In this document: positions 21,323 to 32,879 of the stretch, piece by piece
How positions within the stretch are numbered: the stretch's first letter is position 1
How the letters are laid out: each line of letters starts with the position of its first letter
DNA from: Margaritifera margaritifera
Taxonomy: Eukaryota > Mollusca > Bivalvia > Unionida > Margaritiferidae
DNA length: 64,000 nt
Reading direction: 5' to 3'
Assembly (NCBI GenBank): GCA_029931535.1
Contig: JAQPZY010001240.1
Location: forward strand, 920,001 to 984,000
Notes under the pieces: model-generated
Databases searched by the model: none
Told to the model about the DNA's origin: nothing
Seen by the model: only the letters and a program-made list of their open reading frames with translations
Position numbers and translations under genes: made by a program

Positions 21323-22479
21323 CATAGGTCCTCAAAAGTTTGCAAACGTATTAACGACTTTGGATCCAATAAGAGATCCAGTAACTTAAAAGTGAAGCTG
21401 GTAATCTGAGTCGATAATCAAAGTAATTTATATTGTTTCATGTATTCCAATGATTTTATTTAATTTCCATGGGGCTTCCATTTGAGTGAAACTGACAGTA
21501 CGGATAGAAAAGGTTATACCGTATCATCCAATATGGATATAAACCACTACGGGAACCTGTCGGGAATGTATCATATTATGCATATATTACATATCAAACC
21601 ATAACGCATCTTAATTTTCTATGTCCTTTGTCATCAGCAAAAGAACTTGAACAGAGCGGCTTTGCTTGTCTATTTTTAGCCTGTTCTTTTATAATGAATG
21701 CACATTGGCGTCGAATGATACCGACGTCAAGCGGAAGTTACTCATTACTTCTGCATTAAATAAGATAAGTGTAGTTGTACTTTAGTCATAAGAACAAACA
21801 TTGTATACATTGTTATAAAGCTAGTTAACATAAAAACCAGCCACTGACCATATTTTTTCAAAAATAGAGATAATACAACAGGATTCAATGTGTATGGCAC
21901 GCATCCTAATGCAACAAGCATAGCGTAGATTTGCCTGTGTAAGATTAAATTTGGACCCGTATTACAAGTTAACACAAAAACGCAGACCCTGATCTGCCCA
22001 TGCATTTATGTGACGGAAGATTGTGGTCTATATTCTTGGCAGAGGGATGCGTATTACACACGGATTAATACGGTAATAGTCTTATGATAGGTTCTTCGAG
22101 TTATATGTCAAGATTGATTGCCCATTGTTCTAAAGAAAAAAATATATTACCATCATATTTCCTCGATTGATTCACTATAGTGTACACATATGAGATCTTT
22201 TCAGTGGTTATTATTCGCTCAGTGGTTATTATTCGATTCTGATTTTGTTAATACCTGCCCTCGTTCACGCATGTTATTATTAATGGATTATTCCTAGTAG
22301 TAGCAAAGGCCGATTTGAGACCACCATACGTGACATTTTGCTAAGCCACAGAGCAGCAGAGTTTTTTGTTAGACCCTGGTGGTTGTTGAGGAGTGCGTCT
22401 AGGCAGCCCTTTGGTGGTCATGGTAGGGTGACTCAAGGGGTGTATGGGATACCGTCATAAACCATGATCCGCAAAGGAA
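21323..22479. other. AT-rich DNA between pogo remnant and block C
   Basis: No gene recognised. Composition rises in GC from about 22320 on, where block C may already begin. Confidence 0.4.
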
Positions 22480-22502
22480 CTCAGTTTTGAACCCGGATGC
22501 CC

Positions 22503-23205
22503 TTAGGCAGTACAACCCCCTGCGGGAAGAAGTGCTGTAATACTTACTGCACCGTTCACCCCCACGGATACAGAGACGAGATAAAAATCCTTACTCATTG
22601 GAAGTACGGAACATGCACTCTCTACGTTCATCGCATATGCAACAGATGTAGAGCTGGTCACCAGGCCGACAAGCTGAGACGCAAATAACAAAAGGCCCGC
22701 CGAAAATATAGAAAGGTGCTTAGCGAGCTAATGGTCAAGGCCCATCACGCGCGCAAGCCAACCTACGGCTGTATTAGAACCGCTTTGGAGCAAGATCATA
22801 TCATCGCCTGACCTCACCAGTCGTCTATTTACAGAAATGCAAGGTACAATAGCATACATATCTGCACACATACGCCTGCCCTCAGCGGCTGACAACAACC
22901 ACCAGGAGCGATTTTGCATTTAGAGATTGGCAATACAAATAGGATACCACAGTCCACTATAGTCATGCCTAGCATAGAGCGAATGAATGCGCCCTACTAA
23001 GGGAGGGGAAGATAACAGAGAGTGAATACGATGATATGATGGAGGCAGTACTAACCGCACGGTCTCCGGTCAGTTCTCCTGCCAGATCAGCGCCCAGCAG
23101 CCCTGATAAATATTTTAGTTCCTCAGCAGATGAGGAAAATATCAGAATCTCTACCACCTGCACCAAGTCGCTTGTGTGAACGGCTTCGGAGGCGGGTTTA
23201 CCCAT
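22503..23205 (-). pseudogene. Minus-strand virus-like remnants, g3-like (block C)
   Basis: Three successive minus-strand frames are open: 22969-23205 (acidic, 'AEELKYLSGLLGADLAGELT'), 22728-22919 ('AIVPCISVNRRLVRSGDD') and 22503-22691 (hydrophobic, 'LFASQLVGLVTSSTSVAYAM'). The middle piece resembles the Y-A/T-AVVSH-LSIDNR region of g3 in blocks A and B. Frameshifts or stops separate the pieces. They may be one degraded gene about 230 codons long; function unknown. Confidence 0.4.
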
Positions 23206-23639
23206 AACCTTTTCAACTTCCTGCGACCTTTGAGGCCGTGTTCACATCGGAAGTTAGGCCTTACCCTGTAAACGATTCAGGGTCCCGGATGGACCATGTC
23301 CCGAATGTCAAGATAGAGTGACCTACCCCGTGAGACACCAGACCTTTCCACAGCTACCTATACATACACTTCAACTTATATGCAATCAGTCCTATACTAC
23401 GTTCCTAAGTTTATAGTGTAGTTATATTTACATCTAAAAATAGATGAAATTAAGGAAATTAACTCGTGTACGCCATATTCCCACTGAGCCGGTGTGCGTT
23501 AGTAAAAGGCTTATTAAAACGAAGTAAGTGGGCCCAAAAAATAAGGACCTTATCCATCGACGTGCTGAAGATGCTAAATCGCGATCCGACACTCGGCGCG
23601 CTGCTGGATACCACGATGTCGCTGACCTGCCGGTTCGTT

Positions 23640-24740
23640 TAGAAACAAGCCAGCTGTGGCTATATGCACCATGCCAGTAGATATCTTCTGGCGCTCGCAG
23701 GGAGACGAGGCAGTACCCGGGGCTCCCGCGGACCTTGTCCAATATACCACCAAGGCCAAGCTGGCGGTAGCCTACCGCAACCACGTTGGCGCCACCGACA
23801 CGTACAACCTGGTTGTATTAGCCGGAAACCTGAAGGCCTTCGGCATGGACATCACCTTGCTGTTGACCCACCCGGCCAGCGTAGAGGCGCCTGGCAACCT
23901 TGCCGTCTGTCAGGCCTATGGCACACAATTCCTCGATTGCACAGGACGTTTGAAAGGGTGCAGGCCGAGGACGCTGCCAGACGGACCGTATGCAACCTGG
24001 CCAATCCTACTAGACCAGAAAATGCTGCCACCAAAAGATATGTTAACCACCAAGACGCGGACGCAAAACGTACGCCGACGACAAAGACGCAAAGGTAAAA
24101 AAGTTCGTCGACGACCAGGACGCTGCCGCAAAAAAATACGCCGACGACACGGACGTGGCTCGAAAACAACACCTCGACCCCAAGATCGCGCGGTTTGGCG
24201 AAATGACCGCGACAAGGTATGTCGACAAACAAGTCGCTCTCCGGGTGGCCAAGGCCGGTGACGCCATGACCGGCGACCTAAACATGGCGGTAAAAAGAAT
24301 CACGGGCTTGTCCGTCCCTACGAGGGACCACGATGCGATGAGAAAACAGTACATCGACCCCGCGGTTACAACCTCAGAAGAATACGTAAACCGCCAAAAT
24401 GAGGAAATGGTCTCTAAAGCTGGCGATAGCATGACTGGTCCTTTGGATATGAGTAAAAATAAAACTACACCCATAGCAGCCCCTTTAATATGCTGCCACC
24501 AAATTCTATGTTGACAATTCCGCCAACAATCAGGTCGGCGTGGGTGCACCCATTCAGGGCCCTCTAAACATGAATGCGAATAAAGTCGTGGGGTTAGCAA
24601 ATCGTACTGAGGGTAAAGACGCGGCAAACAAGGACTATGTTTATGTTAAAGACCGCGAACTGGCTATTTCTAGGGTATCCAAATCTGATGATATGTGGGG
24701 ACCCTTGAACTTGAACGATAACATAATCGTGGGTATGGGG
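23640..24740 (+). pseudogene. Phage-tail-fibre-like repeat protein (block C)
   Basis: The N-terminal part (from Met 23656 or 23668 in frame) reads 'MAICTMPVDIFWRSQGDEAV' and has a compact beta-like region. Downstream are short repeats of the K-x-Y-V/A-D-x-x-D type at ~24010-24230, then two clear modules with 'KAGDAMTGDLNMAVKRITGL' and 'KAGDSMTGPLDMSKNKT', and a third near 24550-24620. G-D-x-M-T-G-x-L-x-M followed by a K-x-Y-V/I-D segment is the hallmark of phage tail-fibre shaft repeats. Frame changes occur near 24070 and 24500, so it is not translatable as one protein. Its position matches the attachment gene of blocks A and B. The gene stops at the LINE junction. Confidence 0.65.
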
Positions 24741-24744
24741 GAGT

Positions 24745-26270
24745 CTGTTGCAGCTTGTTACATGTCATCCGTGACTTCACATTGGAAATGCACCTCTCTA
24801 CGCCTTGGATGGTAGTATCAACTTCAGTTGGGTGGCTCCATTTGTATATTTTTGTGTCATCAGCGTACAATAATTGGTTAGACGCCGGATGACAATCTAT
24901 GACTTTTGAGAGGAGATGAGTAAATAGAATAAAGAAAACGGGTCCAAGAACAGTCCCCTGTGGAACACCAAAACATATCTCAAATGTTTTCCATTTACGG
25001 ACACAATTTGTGTCCTGTCGACTAAGTATGACTTGAACCATAGCAAGGCTGTATTGCGAATGCCAACTATATGCTTTAGATGGTGAAGTGATATATCATG
25101 GTCTATTGTGTCAAATGCTGCAGACAAGTCAAGGAGGGTGAGGACTGTAATCTTTACACTATTAAGAGCAGAGAGAAGGTTATTAACTACTTTCATAAGG
25201 GCAGTTTCGGTAATGTGGCGAGTGCGATATGCAGACTGTTAATTGCTAAAACGACTATTTAAATTCAGATGAGATATAAGCTGGGAAAGAACAACTTTTT
25301 CTAAAAATTATTACATGAATGGGAGGTTAGAAACAGGGTGATAGTTTTTTTTTTAAATCGCTAGAGTCAAGCGTTGGTTTCTTCAATATAGGCTTTACAA
25401 TGGCAGTTTTGAAAAATGATGGGAATTCCCCAGATGAGAGAGAAGTATTAATAACATCGGTTTGTGAAGGGAATATTAAATATAAGCTCTCAAGCAGCAG
25501 TGATGTCTTAATCGGATCAAGTTCACATGACTTTGGGGCACTCTTCATCAGAATTGTACTTAAGAAATCCTTAGAGACAGGCTCAAATGCTGTTAAAGGT
25601 TGCCTTTGCAACTCTGTATCACAACTGTGTGGTGGCGATGAGTCAATTGAAATTGTGTTGTCAAGCTGATATCTAATGGTTTGCACTTTGTCACGGAAAA
25701 AATTTGCAAACCGGTCCGGAAGTTCGACCGTAGAGAAAGTTGTTGGAAGTGGTGCACATTTGTTCCTTGACATTAGCTTGCTAGTAGTATCGAAGTGATC
25801 TTAGTACTGAAATAGGTTGATTTCGATGCATGAACTATGTTTGTGACATTCTTCTTAGCGGCTTCATATATTTGCTGATGAATAGTAAGACCGGATGAAA
25901 GCCAAAGACTCCCAGCATTACGGCGTTCTCTTTTCACAGCGCAAAGCTGGTCCCTAACACTACTATACCACGCAGAACACTTCTGAATGGATAATCTGCA
26001 ATTGGTTGCTGGGGCATGTTTATCAAGCAATGAACTCAAGCACTTTACAAGTTGTTCTGCTGAAGGAGGTAACAAAGTTGTAAGGTTTGCTTGGATGTCA
26101 TGCATTAGTTTGATTCTGTTAATCATACGGAAGTTTCTCTTATTAGCAAACACAGATGGAGGATTAGGAACGGATACGTCTTTCTGATAGTAAGGGGCAA
26201 CGTTCTTGTTAATGTTTCGTTGCTTATTGAAGAGATCACCTAAACGATTTAAAGATGTCCGTTCTCGTAT
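24745..26270 (-). mobile_element. LINE fragment (CR1/L2-like), both ends missing
   Basis: Minus-strand pieces in order: linker after the endonuclease ('LLDKHAPATNCRLSIQKCSA', 'KRERRNAGSLWLSSGLT'), pre-RT region ('KSCELDPIKTSLL', 'FKTAIVKPILKKPTLDSSDL'), then reverse transcriptase motifs 'LLDLSAAFDTIDH', 'GVPQGTVLGPVFF' and 'LLYADDTKIY'. Several frameshifts and stops separate them. The copy starts after the endonuclease and ends just past the YADD motif, so it lacks the 3' tail as well as the 5' end. The homology between A, B and C membrane genes resumes at about 26271. Confidence 0.85.
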
Positions 26271-26970
26271 CACAGTGTATCCCTCGCTTCCCAGCGTGAC
26301 TCCCGAAGAGAACCCACGCAACTACCGCTTAAAAAAGATTGGCGATATTGAGGCTGAGCTCAAGGCCGAGATTGAACAGCAGCGCTCCCTCTGTAAAAAG
26401 TATGGACGAGCTGTCAACATTTTTGACGGTATGGCGGCAGCGTCGAGCGCTGTTGCCATATGCTTCGGGCTCGCGGGTGTGGGTGTGCTTGTCACCCTGG
26501 CGGTTGCCCTTCTCGCTATCCTCTTGGAAGATGTGTCACTCACGTGCGGGCTATTCTCGATGGCTGGGTAATTCACCGTTCGGCGTCTCCGTGTGAAGGC
26601 TCAAAAGCACAATCAAATTCGGATCCTCGTGGAAGGTGAGCTGAACTCCATTTCAGACTTAATCTCGCAAGCACTCCGCGATGCCCTCACCCCCGCCCCA
26701 TTAGAGGACGAGTTTACTTTCATTTTGGACGAGATGAATAATTATACGGCCCTCAAAAATGACATACGGGCGACTGCTAGAACGACCCATGTCGCGGTGG
26801 CCATCAGCGACGCCATAAAAGGAGCCCTTGACCCAGGGTCGATCAGAGGGTCGCGCCGATCTTCTCAAAAAGTTAATCGAGGGTGCAGCTTAGGCTGTGT
26901 CATCTTTTCCTCTAGCCTGCCCGATCTCCCAGAGGTAATTCCGAGCGCTCCGCCGGCTTATAAGACTTAG
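26271..26970 (+). pseudogene. Small membrane protein, EEFNLIL family (block C)
   Basis: Reads 'YRLKKIGDIEAELKAEIEQQ', a charged N-terminal helix, then 'CKKYGRAVNIFDG', a hydrophobic core 'LAGVGVLVTLAVALLAILLE', and after a frame change near 26570 'KAQKHNQIRILVEGELNSIS' and 'DEFTFILDEMNNYTALKND'. The same segments are found in block A. Length if uninterrupted would be about 220 residues. One frameshift and a stop after FSMAG break it. It resembles a family I associate with virus-like elements of marine invertebrates; biochemical role unknown. Confidence 0.6.
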
Positions 26971-27088
26971 CTGACAAGATCAACGGCTTTTTTTTTTATC
27001 TGGCCCGTTTCGTACGGGTCCTCAAGCCCATCGACATGCTCCATAAATTTTTCTTCAGAGGCGCTAAAGAATAGTTAGCGCAAGGTAA

Positions 27089-27523
27089 CTACAGAGGGTG
27101 TGTGTGTGGAATGATAAGATAATGGTAATGGTATCGGGTAAGATCCGTGATTCCTAGGCGAGTTAAATAAATGTTAACGGCCACTGGAAATAAGGTCTCA
27201 AAGGTGTTTGGTAGTTCTATGTAGTCCTCAACCTCCTCTTCAAGATAGTCACCTGACTCTTCACAATCAAAGGTAATACCTTCATTGCTAGAGAACTCCT
27301 CCCCCACGCTCTATTCCCGCTTACGCTTAAGGCTGTATATTATGGTATCCCGTAGACACACCGCGTCTTTAATTGGTGTGTCGGTGATAGTCACCCAACC
27401 TACCATGGCCACCATGGGCCTGCCTAGACCGATCCCCCCCCCAAAAAAAAAAAAAGGCTCACATGATCTAGTAAAAACGTTGCTGCTCCGTGACTTATCA
27501 AATGTCATGTATGATGGTCTCAA
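27089..27523 (-). pseudogene. Unrecognised virus-like remnant (block C)
   Basis: Two minus-strand frames meet near 27308: the first has 'MVAMVGWVTITDTPIKDAVC' and 'YSLKRKRE', the second 'EDYIELPNTFETLFPVAVN' with 'YLTRLGITDLTRYHYHYLI'. The acidic middle and the ordered ending look like genuine protein. No counterpart was seen in blocks A or B. An A/C homopolymer at 27437-27456 damages the upstream end. Confidence 0.35.
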
Positions 27524-27860
27524 ATTGGCCTTTAACTACTACTTTCCTTGTGCGTAATAAAATACAGTATTTTTTCTGTATAATAAGCGTTCAATTGCAG
27601 ACGGTGATGAGTCATAATTGACGTCACAAAATGTATTTATATAGCTTTCTCAAGGTAAATATGTATAAGTTATTAACTGAGTATTGACAAATATTTGACC
27701 CAAGGTTATGTGGCGAAGGATTCCCAAGATTGCGAGTGCATTCTACGCCACATGAACGAAGGCCCGATATTTTTTTTAAACTCAGTCAATAACCTTTTTA
27801 TTATATACTTAAAACATGCATATTGATCATTCTGATATATTATAGCAATAACACAATTGA

Positions 27861-27863
<3 letters not shown>

Positions 27864-27931
<68 letters not shown>
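27864..27931 (+). repeat. (TA)n microsatellite
   Basis: Uninterrupted TA run of about 34 units. Confidence 0.98.
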
Positions 27932-27933
<2 letters not shown>

Positions 27934-28135
27934 ATCTATAATGTGTGTTTGTGATTAGGACATTTAGCATTTGTGATTAGAACATTTAGTATTATTTGGA
28001 ATTTGATTCATAATATTGTAAGTATCTTTTGAATTTCACTTTGTATTATAGGGAAATAAATTGCTTGTTGATATTACTGACATTGTTTGTTTCACTTTCT
28101 TTCTGCTACATATTTGTAAGACTTAGAGTCGTAAC

Positions 28136-28159
28136 TATATATATATATATGTGTGTGTG

Positions 28160-28193
<34 letters not shown>

Positions 28194-28289
28194 TGTATGT
28201 ATGTATGTATGTATGTATGTATGTATGTATGTATGTATGTATGTATGTATGTATGTATGTATGTATGTATGTATGTATGTATGTATGTG

Positions 28290-28365
<76 letters not shown>
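28136..28365 (+). repeat. Compound (TA)/(GTAT)n/(TA) microsatellite
   Basis: TA, then GT, then about 30 GTAT tetranucleotides, then TA, GT and a longer TA tract. Open frames of Tyr-Val-Cys-Met across it are artefacts. Confidence 0.98.
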
Positions 28366-28366
<1 letters not shown>

Positions 28367-28909
28367 GTTTAACTGAACATTTTACACGTCGTTCAATATT
28401 AATGAACGAAACCTGAACACCGCGCAGGTTTACACCCTACTTTACTGCTATGAAGGTGCGCGCATACATGCGGTGATTCTCATTCAATACTGAACAAAAC
28501 TAAGTTGATTTTGAATAGGATGGAATGGCATGTAGCCAAAGAACTCTACGAAATATTAATATTAGGAACAATTGACGCAATACATCAGTGAAAATTGAAG
28601 ATATCATTATGAAAAGATGAGGCAGAAAAATTCAGCCTAAGGTGTTGGGATTGTCGAAATGATGCTGTAATGGTGGCGGGTAAATTTGAAAGTACAGTAT
28701 GCGTCATGATTATTGCCAGGGTATTGTGGTCCATCGGTCTTGGATGATACCTCAACGAAATGAAAATTATACAGATTCATTTTGGAGTCGCTTGTGTTTC
28801 ATTAAATTCCGACTGAAGTATAGAACAATGCCATTCATAGTGGATAAAAGCGCACTGTTTACGTGAAAGGGAAGTTGTTGACTGATACATTCTAACAATG
28901 TACCAAAGG

Positions 28910-28913
<4 letters not shown>

Positions 28914-28981
<68 letters not shown>
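28914..28981 (+). repeat. (CT)n microsatellite
   Basis: Perfect CT run of about 34 units. Confidence 0.98.
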
Positions 28982-28985
<4 letters not shown>

Positions 28986-29734
28986 TAATAGCAGCAACTA
29001 GCGATCACTAGCTATCCATTTTTCAATATTTGTATAAATCATATTTTTTTCCTTGCAATTTAAATCTATGGATGTATTCAGATTTTATTTATTTAATTCG
29101 TATGATATATATTTTTATTTGGAAGAGTACTAAATCTACTGATTCTCTAGCACTAGTGTCAGATATAATGGATTACAGTCTTTGTCGGCATCTGGTATCC
29201 ATCAGATTTATGACGTGGTCAGCGTTCCAAGTTTCCGTCGCTATTTTTTTTTAGCCGTTGCCAAAAGTAGTTCATCGAATGCGGCCACGTGTATACCATA
29301 TAAGGAAGCGGTGAATAATTTTATTTAACTACGGTCAATACCGCTGGGTATTGACGCGTAGCAACAACGTTAAAGTAATGGGACTATTTATGAAGTATAT
29401 AATAATTTATATTATTGTCTCTGTGCAGTGTTAGATTTATGACATTTTTCGGGTAGAAGAGGCATTTGATAGGCGCCAAAGTCATTTACGTCCTCTGACA
29501 GTGACAGTGGAATGACCACTGCACACATTTCATGCTCTGCTTTACGACTAATTTTGTTGTTCAATGGGGGGGGGGGGGGTACAATGTTTGACTGTGCACA
29601 GACAGAATCTACAAACTATCAGTCAATCAATCAGCGAAATATAAAGCTTAACCTCAAATTAACTGCAACATAATTTTTTAAAAAATCTCCAGGTTTATAA
29701 AAGTCTTGTGATTGATATATCGATAGTTTAGAGA

Positions 29735-31783
29735 TGTCTAATTGGCGGAACATGGCTAATTCTGTGGAGTCTAATTGGTGGAACATAACTAATTCTATGG
29801 AGTCTAACTGGTGGAACATAACTAATTCTATGGAGTCTAACTGGTGGAACATAGCTAATTCTATGGAGTATGCTAATTGGTGGAACATAGCTAATTATAT
29901 GGAGTCTAACTGGTGGAATATAGCTAATTCTATAGAGTCTGACTGGTGGAATATAGCTAATTCTATAGAGTCTAACTGGTGGAATATAGCTAATTCTATG
30001 GAGTCTAACTGGTGGAATATAGCTAATTCTATAGAGTCTAACTGGTGGAATATAGCTAATTCTATGGAGTCTAACTGGTGGAATATAGCTAATTCTATAG
30101 AGTCTAACTGGTGGAATATAGCTAATTCTATGGAGTCTAACTGGTGGAATAAAGCTAATTCTATAGAGTCTAACTGGTGGAATATAGCTAATTCCATGGA
30201 GTCTAACTGGTGGAATATAGCTAATTCCATGGAGTCTAACTGGTGGAATATAGCTAATTCTATAGAGTCTAACTGGTGGAATATAGCTAATTCTATAGAG
30301 TCTAACTGGTGGAATATAGCTAATTCCATGGAGTCTAACTGGTGGAATATAGCTAATTCCATGGAGTCTAACTGGTGGAATATAGCTAATTCTATAGAGT
30401 CTAACTGGTGGAATATAGCTAATTCCATGGAGTCTAACTGGTGGAATATAGCTAATTCCATGGAGTCTAACTGGTAGAATATAGCTAATTCTATAGAGTC
30501 TAACTGGTGGAATATAGCTAATTCCATGGAGTCTAACTGGTGGAATATAGCTAATTCCATGGAGTCTAACTGGTGGAATATAGCTAATTCTATAGAGTCT
30601 AACTGGTGGAATATAGCTAATTCCATGGAGTCTAACTGGTGGAATATAGCTAATTCCATGGAGTCTAACTGGTGGAATATAGCTAATTCCATGGAGTCTA
30701 ACTGGTGGAATATAGCTAATTCCATGGAGTCTAACTGGTGGAATATAGCTAATTCTATAGAGTCTAACTGGTGGAATATAGCTAATTCCATGGAGTCTAA
30801 CTGGTGGAATATAGCTAATTCCATGGAGTCTAACTGGTGGAATATAGCTAATTCTATAGAGTCTAACTGGTGGAATAAAGCTAATTCTATAGAGTCTAAC
30901 TGGTGGAATATAGCTAATTCCATGGAGTCTAACTGGTGGAATATAGCTAATTCTATAGAGTCTAACTGGTGGAATATAGCTAATTCCATGGAGTCTAACT
31001 GGTGGAATATAGCTAATTCCATGGAGTCTAACTGGTGGAATATAGCTAATTCTATAGAGTCTAACTGGTGGAATATAGCTAATTCTATAGAGTCTAACTG
31101 GTGGAATATAGCTAATTCTATAGAGTCTAACTGGTGGAATATAGCTAATTCTATGGAGTCTAACTGGTGGAATATAGCTAATTCTATAGAGTCTAACTGG
31201 TGGAATATAGCTAATTCTATGGAGTCTAACTGGTGGAATATAGCTAATTCTATAGAGTCTAACTGGTGGAATATAGCTAATTCTATAGAGTCTAACTGGT
31301 GGAATATAGCTAATTCTATAGAGTCTAACTATTGGAATATAGCTAATTCTATAGAGTCTAACTGGTGGAATATAGCTAATTCTATGGAGTCTAACTGGTG
31401 GAATATAGCTAATTCTATAGAGTCTAATTGGGAATATAGCTAATTCTACAGAGTCTAATTGGGAATATAGCTAATTCTATAGAGTCTAATTGGGAATATA
31501 GCTAATTATATAGAGTCTAATTGGGAATATAGCTAATTCTATAGAGTCTAATTGGGAATATAGCTAATTCTATGGAGTCTAACTGGTGGAATATAGCTAA
31601 TTCTATAGAGTCTAATTGGGAATATAGCTAATTCTATAGAGTCTAATTGGGAATATAGCTAATTCTATAGAGTCTAATTGGGAATATAGCTAATTCTATA
31701 GAGTCTAATTGGGAATATAGCTAATTCTATAGAGTCTAACTGGTGGAATATAGCTAATTCTATAGAGTCTAACTGGTGGAATA
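29735..31783 (+). repeat. 33-bp minisatellite, about 62 copies
   Basis: Units read TCTAACTGGTGGAATATAGC followed by TAATTCTATAGAG, 33 bp, or a sister form with CCATGGAG/CTATGGAG. Because 33 is a multiple of three, long frames stay open on both strands (plus strand SNWWNIANS(I/M)E, minus strand MELAIFHQLDS). From ~31425 most units are a 31-bp form (TCTAATTGGGAATATAGC...), which destroys the frame. The I-type and M-type units often alternate as I-M-M, a sign of higher-order duplication. No promoter, intron or signal supports a protein. Confidence 0.95.
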
Positions 31784-32440
31784 CAAGCAAAGGTACCAGT
31801 ATATCTGATAATTTATGGATATTTCACAAAGTACAACCACAAAGGTGCAAAGATATAAATTAAAGTCTGTGTACTGGATTGCTTTGGTAATAAAGCACAA
31901 ATTATGAACGAGACAAGTTTCATCTGAAATAATCGATTCTACGTATGCTACTCAGCATATATCATCTAGATTAGCACATAACAGTCAACATCAATATTAT
32001 TGCTACTGGCCTAGAGGTCAAAAGGTGAAAGATAAAGGTCACAGTGGTCAATGTTTTAGATTTTTAGGGGGGGGGGGTAATTGTATATCTGTGGACAGTA
32101 GTGGTAAAATATGTGTGGGTGTTTTGAACCAACCGACCGGTGGTCTATACCTCAAGGACCAGACGGAGTTCCCGGCGGGCCAATGTCACATGTTTTTACT
32201 TAGGCAGGGGTGGGGTCACCCGGTGTGGTAGTCTGCCGGACGACGGGCGGGGCCCGACGAGCCAACGAGTCAACGATGCATATTTAGCCAGCCGGACTAC
32301 GAGTAGAACCCGTCCAGCCAGCTGGAAAAAATGATTGCTAGGTCGGCCGCCCCCCCCCCCCCCCCCGCCTCCCCGAGGCTGGCCCAAACTTACATTTTGT
32401 CACACAATTTAAGGAAATGTAGTATTTTGATATAATTCTT
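31784..32440. other. Spacer before block B
   Basis: Contains G-runs (32067-32076) and a C-run (32350-32366). A frame at 32025-32231 has no recognised motif. No gene supported. Confidence 0.4.
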
Positions 32441-32539
32441 AGTGGCTCTTAAAATACACTTTAGACATGGTGTTTAGCGGCAATAAGTGAGAGCTTGGGT
32501 AAAATTGGGCAAAAAGAGCTGTGCGGGAGTAGCTTCGTG

Positions 32540-32665
32540 AACATGTACCGTGGCGTTTATGAGGCGCAGAGCAGGTACGGATGCCAAATTCGGCCGTGCT
32601 GGAAATGCGGTGCAGGCGTTACTGCTGATCATCGAATATGCCAGAGTTGTGGCGGTAATTAAATG
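32540..32665 (+). pseudogene. Zinc-ribbon-like peptide before PolB
   Basis: The frame contains 'PCWKCGAGVTADHRICQSCG', a C-x2-C-x10-C-x2-C zinc-ribbon pattern, ending at a stop near 32661. It may be a tiny gene or a 5' part of the polymerase region. No clear start codon context. Confidence 0.35.
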
Positions 32666-32879
32666 GAACAGAAACTGAAACGAATAGACAAAAAGGCAAG
32701 TAAACACTTTAATGAGGTTATAGCGGAACTACAGGCACGAACGTTTCAGTTAGATCCTTGTGTGGGCTGATATAAAAGATGAAAGAACAACACTATGTCT
32801 ACCAGCACGCTTTTAAGTGCACATCTTAGAAGGAGTCGGGATGCACTGGCTCATAATCCATTTTGGACCTAACTGCAAC

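Larger units (their letters stand above)
22480..27545. mobile_element. Block C: decayed Maverick-like block with tail-fibre-like gene
   Basis: Same layout as block A: minus-strand coding remnants (22500-23210), a plus-strand attachment-type gene (23640-24740) and a plus-strand small membrane protein (26271-26970). A LINE fragment (24745-26270) lies between the last two, and another minus-strand remnant follows at 27089-27523. No polymerase, integrase, capsid or ATPase is seen, so assignment to the same family rests on gene order and on the g3-like and membrane-protein homologies. GC content is high except in the LINE. Confidence 0.5.
27932..29734. other. AT-rich, microsatellite-rich DNA
   Basis: Holds the compound repeat at 28136-28365 and the CT run at 28914-28981. 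ORFs here are made by those repeats. A G-run is at 29568-29579. No gene recognised. Confidence 0.5.

Noticed and set aside
23852..24627. Long minus-strand ORFs opposite the fibre-like gene
   Set aside because: They are antisense shadows of the repeat-rich plus-strand gene, with Arg/Val-rich composition and no motif.
28029..28416. ORFs rich in Tyr, Met, Cys and Val
   Set aside because: Translation of the GTAT/TA microsatellite.
29734..31443. Long plus-strand ORFs (247 and 305 codons) and a 375-codon minus-strand ORF
   Set aside because: They arise from a 33-bp tandem unit that is open on both strands; no start context, splice site or non-repeat sequence supports a protein.
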